A DNA stretch of 64,000 bases, from the NCBI GenBank assembly GCA_019750915.1, contig JAIENY010000010.1, forward strand, positions 1 through 64,000. The letters run 5' to 3'. The notes under the pieces are model-generated. The model had not been told where the DNA came from and ran no database searches. It worked only from the letters and a program-made list of their open reading frames with translations. Positions 45,001 to 53,814 of this stretch are shown one piece after another. The translations under genes were made by a program, and so were the position numbers. Numbering within the stretch: position 1 is the stretch's first letter; each line of letters begins with the position of its first letter. Source of the stretch: Xanthobacteraceae bacterium (GTDB lineage: Bacteria > Pseudomonadota > Alphaproteobacteria > Rhizobiales > Xanthobacteraceae).

Positions 45001-46808
45001 AGCCCACGTTGCTGGAGCTGCTGGTCGATCATTCGGTTCAGGCCGCCGCGTATGCGATCCAGGTCAAGATTCTTCTTGAAGGATTCCCTGCGCTTGATGC
45101 CGTCCATTTCGTCTTTAAGAATATTTGCCGGATTGAAACTGGGCGGGAAAGAGCGCGGCGGGAAGTCCTTGAACGTCGACGCGAACTGGAAGACGTCGTC
45201 CATGACGCCGTACATCTGACCAACATGGTCGAGATTCCAGTCCCAGAAAGTGTTCGATGTGATATCGGCGCGCTCGAACGGATCCTGATACAGATTGAAT
45301 ACTTTCTGCAGTCGGAGCGTCGTGAAAGGCTCAGCCCAGAGCCCCATTGTGCCCTGCATGCGCTGTTCAGAGAAAACGTATTTGTAGTCACCCTGACGGT
45401 AGGCCACGAGCAGGCCGTCATCGTTGGAGTAGAAAAACTTATCTCGCGCGCTCTTCGTGCCGTTGTTATTGGCCGCGCTGCCGCTGACGTTGCGCAGGAA
45501 ATTGGACTGGTCGTAGCCGTCGAGGTGAACTTTATAGTCGATGCCGTTGGCTGTATAGCCGGCCTTCAATTTGTTGACGATGTCCGGTTCGCCTCCAACG
45601 GCGCAGAGAGTTGGAATCCAGTCGTTATGACTCATGATCTCGTTCGTCACCGTACCGGGCTTGATGGCGCCGGGCCAACGGACCAGACAAGGTACCCGGA
45701 AAGCGCCCTCCCAGTTGGTGTTCTTCTCCGAACGAAACCACGTCATGGCGCCGTCTGGCCACGTGTTCATGTGGGGTCCGTTGTCGCTCGAATAAACGAC
45801 CAGGGTATCGTTGGCGATACCAAGATCATCGAGCGTTTTCAGCAATGTTCCGATTGTGTCGTCGTGCTCCTGCATGCCGTCGATATACTGGCTGTCGCCA
45901 TGCTTGTAGCGACCGCGATGTTCGGCACGCACATGTGTCCGCAGATGCATACGCGTTGAGTTGAACCACACAAAAAATGGTTTGCCGGCGGCCTTCTGCC
46001 GCTTCATGTAGTCGATCGCTGCCGCCGAAGTCTCGTCGTCGATGGTTTCCATCCGCTTCTTGGTGAGCGGACCGGTATCCTCGATGGTTTGTTTGCCGAC
46101 CTTTCCGAAACGCGGATCGACCGTAGGATCGTCAACATTGGTCGCTTTGCATTTCAAAACCCCGCGAGGTCCAAATTTGGCCCGATAGGCTGGGTCCTTG
46201 GGATAATCCGGCAATTCGGGCTCTTCTTCAGCGTTGAGGTGATAGAGGTTCCCGAAAAACTCATCGAAACCATTCACGGTCGGCAGCGACTCGTTGCGAT
46301 CGCCGACATGGTTCTTGCCGAACTGGCCAGTCGCGTAGCCCAGATTTTTGAGCAGGCCCCCGACGGAAGGATCGAGCTGGCTCATGCCCATCGGCGCGCC
46401 GGGAAAGCCGACTTTGCTCAGGCCGCTTCGCATGATGTGCTGACCAGTCAGGAACGCCGAGCGTCCCGCGGTGCACGATTGCTCGCCGTAGTAATGTTGG
46501 AATTTAATGCCTTCCCGCGCGATGCGGTCGATGTTCGGCGTCTCGTAGCCCATCAGGCCGCCGGAATACGCGCTGATGTTCGCGATGCCAATATCGTCTC
46601 CCCAGATCACGAGGATATTTGGCTTTTTCCCCGAGGGCGTGGTCGCTGGCGTTTGGGCCTGCGCAACCTGCACTCGCCCGCCTGAACCTAACGCGGATGC
46701 TGCAACGAGCGTGGTGCCGCCGAGAAGAATGTTGCGGCGGCTTATGGTCTGGTTCTTTTCGGCTTCTTTAACAGGCGCAGCATCGATGCTCACAATCTTG
46801 GTCATCAC
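44994..46808 (-). CDS. Tat-exported type I sulfatase (arylsulfatase)
   Basis: The 604-aa protein has a Tat signal (ISRRNILLGG, 22-31, cleavage near 50). The sulfatase core begins with metal ligands D71-D72 (IWGDDIG). C112 in SCTAGRSAFLTGQ matches the C-x-[PA]-x-R sulfatase signature and should be converted to formylglycine. Further ligands are in YSSDNGPHMNTW and FRVPCLVRWPG. It should cleave sulfate esters in the periplasm; the substrate is unknown. Immediately upstream, in the same direction, is a formylglycine-generating enzyme gene (24 bp gap), so the pair is probably one operon. Confidence 0.93.
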   Translation of the reverse strand: MMTKIVSIDAAPVKEAEKNQTISRRNILLGGTTLVAASALGSGGRVQVAQAQTPATTPSGKKPNILVIWGDDIGIANISAYSGGLMGYETPNIDRIAREGIKFQHYYGEQSCTAGRSAFLTGQHIMRSGLSKVGFPGAPMGMSQLDPSVGGLLKNLGYATGQFGKNHVGDRNESLPTVNGFDEFFGNLYHLNAEEEPELPDYPKDPAYRAKFGPRGVLKCKATNVDDPTVDPRFGKVGKQTIEDTGPLTKKRMETIDDETSAAAIDYMKRQKAAGKPFFVWFNSTRMHLRTHVRAEHRGRYKHGDSQYIDGMQEHDDTIGTLLKTLDDLGIANDTLVVYSSDNGPHMNTWPDGAMTWFRSEKNTNWEGAFRVPCLVRWPGAIKPGTVTNEIMSHNDWIPTLCAVGGEPDIVNKLKAGYTANGIDYKVHLDGYDQSNFLRNVSGSAANNNGTKSARDKFFYSNDDGLLVAYRQGDYKYVFSEQRMQGTMGLWAEPFTTLRLQKVFNLYQDPFERADITSNTFWDWNLDHVGQMYGVMDDVFQFASTFKDFPPRSFPPSFNPANILKDEMDGIKRRESFKKNLDLDRIRGGLNRMIDQQLQQRGLQ

Positions 46809-46832
46809 TTTCTCCCTGCAATATGAAGTCCT

Positions 46833-47789
46833 TCAGAGCCTCTCCCTCAACACACACCGAAAGCCGACATGGCTCGTCGAAGTGTCGACGGCTTCGGCGT
46901 GACGCGCAGCCGGCCGGTAGCGGCGGCAATAGTTCGGCGCACACAAATGCGAGCCGCCTTTCAAAACCTTTCGCGGGATTCTGATCCTGGGGAGTGCCGG
47001 ATCGAAGCTGTCCTCCTCCCGGGGGCCGCGCGGATTTTGCGGGATGCAGCAGGCTTTCGGCGCGTCGGCGTCATGGCGCGGAACGAACCAGTCGCTGGTC
47101 CATTCCCACACATTGCCGATCATGTCGTGCAGCCCATATCCGTTCGGCGGAAACGCCATTACCGGGGACGTGCGTGAGTAACCATCAAGGCTGAGATTCT
47201 CGATCGGAAAATTGCCTTGCCAAGTGTTGGCCATATGCTTGCCGCCGGGCACCAGTTCCTCGCCCCACGCGTATTCGGCACCGTCAAGTCCGCCTCGTGC
47301 CGCATATTCCCATTCGGCCTCGGTCGGAAGATCTTTCCCGACCCACCGCGCGTAAGCGCGCGCGTCTTCATAGGCGACATGAACGACCGGGTGATTGTCC
47401 AGTGTGTTGATATTACTCTTAGGTCCGTATGGGCGGCGCCAGTTCGCACCTTCCACGAAACTCCACCACTGCCCCCAGTCGCGCAGATCCGTGACGCGCT
47501 GCGGCGGCGAGAACACCAGCGAACCCGCATAAAGCATATGAGGAAGCGCGCCGGGATAGTCCTTCGCATCGGGGACTTTCTCGGCAACCGTGACGTGGCC
47601 TGTTTCCTTGACGAATGCCTTGAACTGCCGATTGGTGACCGGCGTTCTGTCGATCAAGAAGGTATCGACACGCACGCGGTGAACCGGTGCTTCCTCCGCG
47701 TAATGCTTGTCAGATCCCATGCGGAAGGTGCCGCCGGGGAGTTCCACCATCTTGCTGGTGTCGATCGCAATTGAGCCGGCAACGTTCAT
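46833..47789 (-). CDS. Formylglycine-generating enzyme (SUMF1/FGE family)
   Basis: The 318-aa enzyme has the FGE fold motifs VELPGGTFRMGSDKHYAEEAPVH, LPTEAEWEYAARGG and MIGNVWEWTSDWF. It also has the two catalytic, copper-binding cysteines C283 and C288 in GGSHLCAPNYCRRYRPAAR, which marks a true FGE rather than one of the many Cys-less relatives. It oxidises the sulfatase cysteine to formylglycine in the cytoplasm. ATG 47789 starts the conserved part; the frame is open upstream without homology. It is placed 24 bp before the sulfatase gene. Confidence 0.93.
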   Translation of the reverse strand: MNVAGSIAIDTSKMVELPGGTFRMGSDKHYAEEAPVHRVRVDTFLIDRTPVTNRQFKAFVKETGHVTVAEKVPDAKDYPGALPHMLYAGSLVFSPPQRVTDLRDWGQWWSFVEGANWRRPYGPKSNINTLDNHPVVHVAYEDARAYARWVGKDLPTEAEWEYAARGGLDGAEYAWGEELVPGGKHMANTWQGNFPIENLSLDGYSRTSPVMAFPPNGYGLHDMIGNVWEWTSDWFVPRHDADAPKACCIPQNPRGPREEDSFDPALPRIRIPRKVLKGGSHLCAPNYCRRYRPAARHAEAVDTSTSHVGFRCVLRERL

Positions 47790-48610
47790 GGCGTCTTCGC
47801 TCCGTGCCGTAGCGCATTGATCAAGACGGCGTTGCTGCCGTTGGCTTGCAAAGTCATCCTCGCCGTCGAAATTCCGGTGTATGGGGCACTGCCGGTTTTT
47901 ACGGCCGGCCGATTGCAGGTTCGCGCTTGCTGAACGAAGTTTCTCCGGGGGTGAGGCCTGCGACCGTTGACGGACCACAGCGGACAGGTTCGTGCAAAAT
48001 TATTCAGAACGCCGCTGCAGTGAGCGACCTGCCGGATGTCGCGGTGAGGCGGGACATGAGATAAAATGAGAAGGGCGACTGTTCGGAATTTGAATTCAAC
48101 GGTCTTGAAACGCACATGCGGCATGAGCTCACTCCGAGTGAACCGTCGCCCCCAGCGACACTTCACTCATCGATCCCCGCTTTTTCAAAACAGCACCAGG
48201 CATTCAATCGTAGCTGACGCGAAATCAATTCGGTCGTTCTGGAACGATGTCACACGCGCCGTAAGCGCAAAATACTATAAATTTTTCGAGGAATTTCGCC
48301 GCATCGTCACCTTCCTTCACGGGCAAGCCCAAACCACGAGATGGTCGAAGTCGAAGAACGTAAAAGCAGCTTCAATGACCAAAGCCTATGCTCGGCCTCT
48401 CGGCGTGGCAAGCTCATTTGTATTCGCACTGCGGCATGAGGAGTTTGACTTCCTGAACTCCCTAAAAACTTCTTCAAACGCGACTGTTGCCGATTTTACA
48501 TTGTGCGGAATTGTCGCGGCCCGCAGTATGCGGAGATTGCTGAGAATCGTTTTGCCTTTTTTGAAAGGGGGATAGATCAAAAAATTAAAGCCGCCTGGCG
48601 GGGGACAGCC
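47790..48610. other. 821-bp stretch without a supported gene
   Basis: Between the divergent FGE and SphA-like genes lies a long stretch more AT-rich than its surroundings, especially from 48170 on. Frames of 126 codons (47786-48166, minus) and 169 codons (48066-48575, plus) exist, but their products are arginine/serine-rich and have no ribosome site, signal peptide or motif I recognise. Promoters for both flanking genes must be here. It may contain a decayed gene, but I could not reconstruct one. Confidence 0.5.
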
Positions 48611-49621
48611 ATGACGCAATCCTTGAGAAAATTGTACCGCGTGATCGGGCTCGTCATGGGCCTGACATGGGCAAGTACGGCCGTCGATCCTGCTAAGGCC
48701 GACGAAGGTGGCATCAGCTTCTGGCTGCCAGGTATCAACGGCAGTTTGGCCTCCGCGCCTGCAGTGCCGGGATGGTCTTGGGTTACGCTCTATTATCACA
48801 CATCGGTTGGAGCCGGTGGCAGCAAGGATTTCACACGTGGTGCCGTTGTTGTCGCTGGCCTTAAGGGGCAGGGTGACCTCGCCCTCTACGGCCCCACTTA
48901 CACCTTTGCGACCCCGTTTCTGGGTGCACAAGCTGCAGTCAGTCTTCTGGGAGTCGCTGGCCGAAATCAGGCGTCGATCGATGCTACGTTGACCGGGCCA
49001 TTGGGCAATACAATTTCCGGATCGAGGACGGATGCACTCACCAGCGTCGGCGATGTCATTCCGCAGTTTACGTTGAAGTGGAATCAGGGCGTCAACAATT
49101 TCATGTGGTACGGCTCCGGCGATGCCCCGGTCGGTGATTATCAGAAACGGCGCCTTGCGAATCTCGGTATCGGGCACGGCGCTATCGATAGCGGGTTCGG
49201 CTACACCTATTTCAATCCGCAAACCGGAAATGAATTTTCCGCGACACTCGGCGCGACGTACAATTTCAAAAATACAGCGACACAATATCAAAACGGCATT
49301 GATCTTCATCTCGATCTTGGCGCGTCGCATTTCATTACCAAGCAATGGATGGTTGGCTTGGTGGGGTACTATTTTCAGCAACTCACAGGTGACAGCGGCT
49401 CGGGCGCACTGCTGGGCTCTTTTAAGTCGCGCGTTGCGGGCGCCGGTCCCCAAATCGGTGTTCTGTTTCCCGTCAGCGGAATGAAGGGATACATCAACCT
49501 AAAGGGTTACAAGGAGTTTGCTTCCGAAAACCGGCCGGAAGGATGGAATGTATGGCTGACATTCCAGCTCTCGCCTGCTGCGCCGGAGACAGCAGTCAAG
49601 CCGCTCGTGACCAAGAATTAG
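48611..49621 (+). CDS. SphA/MetA-pathway-type outer-membrane protein
   Basis: The 336-aa product has a signal peptide (about 1-31, ending AKA-DEG) followed by a beta-rich mature part opening GGISFWLPGINGSLASAPAVPGWS. It has repeated amphipathic strands and a C-terminal WNVWLTFQL strand. This is the pattern of the SphA family, often named transporter of the MetA pathway of phenol degradation, thought to pass hydrophobic aromatics across the outer membrane. ATG 48611 is chosen because the signal peptide begins there. It may serve the sulfatase or nitrilase neighbours, but this is inference. Confidence 0.87.
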   Translation: MTQSLRKLYRVIGLVMGLTWASTAVDPAKADEGGISFWLPGINGSLASAPAVPGWSWVTLYYHTSVGAGGSKDFTRGAVVVAGLKGQGDLALYGPTYTFATPFLGAQAAVSLLGVAGRNQASIDATLTGPLGNTISGSRTDALTSVGDVIPQFTLKWNQGVNNFMWYGSGDAPVGDYQKRRLANLGIGHGAIDSGFGYTYFNPQTGNEFSATLGATYNFKNTATQYQNGIDLHLDLGASHFITKQWMVGLVGYYFQQLTGDSGSGALLGSFKSRVAGAGPQIGVLFPVSGMKGYINLKGYKEFASENRPEGWNVWLTFQLSPAAPETAVKPLVTKN

Positions 49622-49856
49622 CGATGCACACTGGCCTCATCATGCAGCCGCGCACGTAACTGTCTCGCTCGGCCACTTGCACGTTGACGAGATGTCCAGA
49701 AAGCGGAGGCGGGCTCAAGCGGCCATCATCCAACAAACGTGGGGAATGATGAGACGCGTTACATTCGCCACTTCGACGGAAACTCCGTGGCCGTGGAAGC
49801 TGGGCCTTCACCGATGGTGACGGCTCCAGCGAAATAGCCCTGCGTGACTTTTTTCC

Positions 49857-50585
49857 CTACGCGCCGGTGTTGAGGCGCGAAGTATCGATGTTGAACTTCT
49901 TTGCCCATTCAATTGCGGTTTTCGTCCGCCGTGCCGTAATTTCCTCTACCGATGCCTTTGCTGCGGTGTAGACCGAAACCGGGGCCGATGCTGGCGTCCC
50001 GCTGTCGAACGGTGGTTCTGGCGCGTACTCCATATAAAGCTGAATCGACTTTGCAGTGTCCTCACCGCGGAGGTCCGCCGCCACGCGTAACGCGCCGTCA
50101 ATCCCGGCCGTGACGCCGGCGGCGAACACCATATTGCCGTCAACGACAACACGTTCCTGAACCGGGATTGCGCCGAAGTACTGCAATAAGTGAAACGATG
50201 CCCAATGCGTGGTCGCCCGCCGGCCTTTCAAAAGCCCGGCTGCACCGCAGATCAGAGCACCCGTGCAAACCGAGAACACGACAAGCGCATTCTCCGCCTG
50301 TTCGCGGACCCAACCCAAGATCTCCTCGTCATTCATCACGGCTTCCTGACCAAAGCCGCCAGGGACATGCAACACATCGAGCGCCGGCGCCTCGCTCAAT
50401 GTTGCGTCGGCGCTGAGTTTCAGATTGCGAATATCGCGCACCGGTTCCGTCGTTTTGCCATAAATCCGATAGGTCGAGTTCGGAAGGCGCGACAGCACCT
50501 CGAACGGTCCGGTCAGATCAATCTGATCCAGGCCGTCGAACAATAGCGAGCCGACCTGCAAATGCTTGTCCGCGGGCACCACCAT
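49857..50585 (-). CDS. DJ-1/PfpI-family protein, probable isonitrile hydratase (InhA-like)
   Basis: The 242-aa protein resembles, from memory, Pseudomonas isocyanide hydratase through most of its length: LDVLHVPGGFG, FSVCTGALICGAAGLLKGRRATTHWASFHLL, VQERVVVDGNMVFAAGVTAGIDGAL and YAPEPPFDSGTP. The nucleophile is C107 with T108, and D23 aligns with the catalytic-site Asp of the isonitrile hydratases. These enzymes hydrate R-NC to N-formyl amines. An AraC-type amidase-like regulator is excluded because there is no DNA-binding domain. It follows the nitrilase gene by 29 bp on the same strand. Other DJ-1 functions remain possible. Confidence 0.85.
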   Translation of the reverse strand: MVVPADKHLQVGSLLFDGLDQIDLTGPFEVLSRLPNSTYRIYGKTTEPVRDIRNLKLSADATLSEAPALDVLHVPGGFGQEAVMNDEEILGWVREQAENALVVFSVCTGALICGAAGLLKGRRATTHWASFHLLQYFGAIPVQERVVVDGNMVFAAGVTAGIDGALRVAADLRGEDTAKSIQLYMEYAPEPPFDSGTPASAPVSVYTAAKASVEEITARRTKTAIEWAKKFNIDTSRLNTGA

Positions 50586-50614
50586 GCTCAGTTCTCCCTC
50601 GTTCGGGCCGCGGA

Positions 50615-51700
50615 CTACTCCGCGTGAAGTCCGATGCCCGATAGATCGTCGACATCCCTTGCATCAGCATAACCGTTCAATCCGGATGGCGCTTTTGTAA
50701 CTGCGCCATCGCCGGCGAGGTGCTCGACAAAATGCGCAGGTTCCTGCGGCGTGCGATTGACTGTGACATCGAAAATGTCGAAGCGATTATAATATCCGAC
50801 GACGTCGTGGAATTGCTTCGGTTCGACGCCCTTCGCGGTGTCAATATCAGCATACAGGATGCCTTCGTGCTCAGACAGAACCTCGCCGACGATGTTGCAT
50901 GACGGGTCCAGCACCAGCGAAACGCCCCGTGGCGAACCGTCGATGATATCGAGACTTGCGCGGTTCACGTTACCCAGCGCCTCGCGCATTGCCGCGTCGA
51001 CAAATCCCGATGCCACGATATTGAACACCTTGGCTTCGAAGGCGTGTGCTCCGGCCCGGATTTCAATGGCGCGGCGAAGATCATACGCACCTTCTTCGGA
51101 GGGTGGCCGGGTCGGCCAGATGGGAGGATAGGAAGAGATATGCACCTGCTCGCCCTGCGCCATCAGCGCGTAGCGGGACAAAGGATTGGTGTTCTCACCA
51201 CAAATCAACATGCCGAGCTTGCCAAGACGTGTCTGAGACACCCGCAGGCCGCGAGCATCGCCATTCGCCCAGATCAGCTTCTCGTAGAATGTCGGCACGA
51301 GCTTGCGGTGATGATTGAGGATCGATCCGTCATCGCCGATCAGGAGATTGGAGTTCCAAATGCAGCCGACACTGGCGTCGGTCCCCTCCGTGAACCCGAG
51401 CGAGACGAATACGCCTTGCCGCCGCGCCGCCATGCGGATGGAGCGGATGGCGGGATCGTATATCTTCTGAGCTTCTGCAACCAGCGCGCGGAAGAAGCCG
51501 TGGTTATAAATCGGGGCCTGCAGGGCGGCCCAGATCGGAAAACCCGGCAGGAACGATTCAGGGAATACGACAAGCTCCGCACCGCCGCGCGCAGCTTCGG
51601 CGATCAAATCGCAGGCTTTTTCCGCGGTCTTCTCGGCATCAAGAAAAACCGATGATGTGTGACACGCGGCAGCTTTGAAGGCGGGGTACTGAATCGTCAT
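50615..51700 (-). CDS. Nitrilase (aliphatic-type), C-N hydrolase family
   Basis: The 361-aa enzyme has the catalytic triad E48 (FPESFLPGFP), K133 (HHRKLVPTFYEK, with E140) and C167 (LICGENTNPLSRYALMAQGEQVH). Nitrilases hydrolyse R-CN to the carboxylic acid and ammonia. The signature is CGEN rather than the CWEN/CWEH of many nitrilases and cyanide hydratases, a variant also found in rhizobial nitrilases. The first gene of a two-gene unit with the InhA-like gene, it is divergent from a Liv-type transporter. A cyanide dihydratase is less likely given these motifs. Confidence 0.93.
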   Translation of the reverse strand: MTIQYPAFKAAACHTSSVFLDAEKTAEKACDLIAEAARGGAELVVFPESFLPGFPIWAALQAPIYNHGFFRALVAEAQKIYDPAIRSIRMAARRQGVFVSLGFTEGTDASVGCIWNSNLLIGDDGSILNHHRKLVPTFYEKLIWANGDARGLRVSQTRLGKLGMLICGENTNPLSRYALMAQGEQVHISSYPPIWPTRPPSEEGAYDLRRAIEIRAGAHAFEAKVFNIVASGFVDAAMREALGNVNRASLDIIDGSPRGVSLVLDPSCNIVGEVLSEHEGILYADIDTAKGVEPKQFHDVVGYYNRFDIFDVTVNRTPQEPAHFVEHLAGDGAVTKAPSGLNGYADARDVDDLSGIGLHAE

Positions 51701-51887
51701 GATGTGACCTACGGCTGTGGCAGAGACGCCCTGCGATTTTTCCTACTGTCCTCCACGCGCCATTTCTGGAGAAGCGCAGAATTGCGCAAGGGCATCTGCA
51801 TCTTCGCCAACGCGGTATTGATGTTCGATTAGGCAGAATGCCTCCAGTTAAAGCATGCCTTTTCCGCAAACCCTCTTGCACGTTTTC

Positions 51888-51907
51888 TCGCTGGCAATCG
51901 CTGGCAA
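51888..51907. repeat. Tandem 10-bp repeat upstream of the ABC permease gene
   Basis: TCGCTGGCAA occurs twice with no gap (51888-51897 and 51898-51907), about 40 bp before the permease ATG 51947. Spacing of one helical turn suits tandem binding of a regulator or polymerase contacts. A second small palindrome (TTGCGCAA) is at 51782-51789. No function is proven. Confidence 0.4.
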
Positions 51908-51946
51908 GTGTTGCGAGCCTCGTACTCTGCTGATGGACGGAGACAG

Positions 51947-52801
51947 ATGGATATCGTTGTTGCGCTGACGATCAACGGTCTGGTGTGGGGGCTTATTGTT
52001 GCACTCATCGCCCTCGGCCTGTCGATAATTTTCGGATTGCTCGACATCGTCAACGTCGCGCACGGCGACTTTTTCATGGTTGGGACCGTTTTGGCGCTGG
52101 TGATCACCGGCGTGACCGGCTTCTGGATCGCGCTCGTTCTTGTCCCGCTATTGGGGTTGGTCCTCGGGCTGGTCATAGAGCGTATCGTCATTCGCCCCAC
52201 CATCAACATGGCGTCGCTGACCATTGTCACCACGTTCGGCCTGTCGATGATCCTGCAGGAAATCGTCCGTGCGACCTTCGGTGCGCAGGCCCGCCGGATG
52301 GCGCCGCCTATTCAGGGCACGATCCCGTTGTTCGGACTTGAGTATGACATTTACCGGTTGTTTGCCGCGGCGTTCGCCGCGCTTTGCATCGCGGCATTCT
52401 TTCTGTTCCTGTCACGCACGCGGCTGGGCACTTGGATTCGCGCGGTGCGGCAGGATCGCGAAACGGCGACCGCGCTGGGCATTCCCGTGACGCGCGTCTG
52501 TGCCCTCACATTTGGGCTCGGAACCGCCATGGCGCTTCTGGGCGGCGCAATCGCGGCGCCAATCACCACTGTCGAATTCAGGACCGGCGTCGATATTCTC
52601 CCGGTCAGCTTCATGGCCGTTATTATCGGCGGCCTCGGTAATCTGAAGGGCACCGTCGCCGCCGCAGTGCTGTTAGCGGTGCTTGAGGGCATGATTTCCA
52701 GTCTTGCCGATCCGACACTGGCTCGGATCACTTCACTTGCGATCATGTGCGCCGTGCTGCTGGTCAAGCCGAGTGGCCTGTTTGCCGGAGCGACGCGATG
52801 A
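51947..52801 (+). CDS. Liv/urea-amide-type ABC transporter permease (LivH-like)
   Basis: The 284-aa permease has about eight transmembrane segments and the LivH motifs ALIALGLSIIFGLLDIVNVAHGDFFM and MAVIIGGLGNLKGT. ATG 51947 follows a GGACGGAGA ribosome site; the earlier in-frame start at 51908 is not needed. First gene of a five-gene operon (permeases, two ATPases, binding protein), it is divergent from the nitrilase. The substrate is unknown; a small amide, nitrile-derived acid or amino acid is suggested by neighbours only. Confidence 0.92.
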   Translation: MDIVVALTINGLVWGLIVALIALGLSIIFGLLDIVNVAHGDFFMVGTVLALVITGVTGFWIALVLVPLLGLVLGLVIERIVIRPTINMASLTIVTTFGLSMILQEIVRATFGAQARRMAPPIQGTIPLFGLEYDIYRLFAAAFAALCIAAFFLFLSRTRLGTWIRAVRQDRETATALGIPVTRVCALTFGLGTAMALLGGAIAAPITTVEFRTGVDILPVSFMAVIIGGLGNLKGTVAAAVLLAVLEGMISSLADPTLARITSLAIMCAVLLVKPSGLFAGATR

Positions 52802-53814
52802 CCGCCGGAAAATTCAAATGGGCTGGAGTTGCCGCAACCGCCATCATCCTGGGGCTTGCGCCGTTCTGGATGAAGTATGTCGGAAGCCCATTCTGGATCG
52901 ACGTGATATCTGAAATCCTGATCTGGTCTCTGCTCGCGGCGAGCGTCAACCTTCTGCTCGGTTATGTCGGTCTGCTGTCGTTCGGGCAGGCACTCTATTT
53001 TGGCTTCGGGATGTATGGTGTCGCGATCGGCATCACCCAGTTCGGTCTTGGGCTTTGGCCCGCGCTGCTTCTCGGCATTCTTGCCTCGGGATTGATGTCG
53101 GCGATTGCAGGGGCCTTCGCGGTACGGCTGTCGTGGCACTATTTCGCAATCATCACCGTCGTCTTCTCGCTGATTTTCTATTTCGCGGCGATGTCCGCCA
53201 AGACCATCACCGGCGGCGATGACGGCCTGTCGTTCAGCACGCCGGTGCTCTGGAAAGCTGCCGGATTGACGCTTTCCAACAAGACGACGCAGTTCTACTT
53301 CATCTACACGATCTGTCTGCTTTGCTACGCGGCAATGGCCTTTCTTGCCGCGAGTCCGCTCGGGATGCGCTTTATCGCCGTGCGGGACAACGAGAAGCGA
53401 GCCTCGCTGATCGGAATCAATGTCTACCTGACGCGCTGGATCGCATTCGTGCTTGCCGGTCTTCTTGCCGGAACCGGCGGCGCGCTGTTCGCGCTGTTCG
53501 GGCGATATGCGTCGGCGTCGTATATGTTCTATCACGTATCAGGCGAAGCTGTGGTGTGGGCCATTGTCGGCGGACTGGGAACGTTAATGGGGCCGGTAGT
53601 CGGTACCGCTCTCCTTATCCTGTTCCGGGAAATCGTCTCAGGCTATTGGGACAACTATCTGATCGCTGTCGGCGTGCTGGTTATTCTGGTCGTCATGCTC
53701 GCTCCGCGCGGCATCGTCGGCACTTTTGATGGGCTTTTAAATAGGGCGAAGCCGAACGAGAGTGCGCCGGAAGATGTCATTGAGGCTCTTTCCGAGATGG
53801 AGAGGTCGCAATGA
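52798..53814 (+). CDS. Liv/urea-amide-type ABC transporter permease (LivM-like)
   Basis: The 338-aa permease has about ten hydrophobic segments and LivM motifs (LLAASVNLLLGYVGLLSFGQALYFGFGMY; SPLGMRFIAVRDNEKRASLIGIN; VWAIVGGLGTLMGPVVGTALLI). It overlaps the first permease by 4 bp and the ATPase gene by 4 bp, so all are translationally coupled. Confidence 0.92.
   Translation: MTAGKFKWAGVAATAIILGLAPFWMKYVGSPFWIDVISEILIWSLLAASVNLLLGYVGLLSFGQALYFGFGMYGVAIGITQFGLGLWPALLLGILASGLMSAIAGAFAVRLSWHYFAIITVVFSLIFYFAAMSAKTITGGDDGLSFSTPVLWKAAGLTLSNKTTQFYFIYTICLLCYAAMAFLAASPLGMRFIAVRDNEKRASLIGINVYLTRWIAFVLAGLLAGTGGALFALFGRYASASYMFYHVSGEAVVWAIVGGLGTLMGPVVGTALLILFREIVSGYWDNYLIAVGVLVILVVMLAPRGIVGTFDGLLNRAKPNESAPEDVIEALSEMERSQ

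Noticed and set aside
48066-48575. 169-codon plus-strand frame before the SphA-like gene
   Set aside because: No signal peptide, motif or ribosome site; basic, low-conservation look. Reported only as part of an unassigned gap.
50615-51700. Nitrilase as part of a Nit1C cyanide-assimilation cluster
   Set aside because: The radical-SAM, acetyltransferase and AIR-synthase-like genes that define Nit1C are absent from the window.
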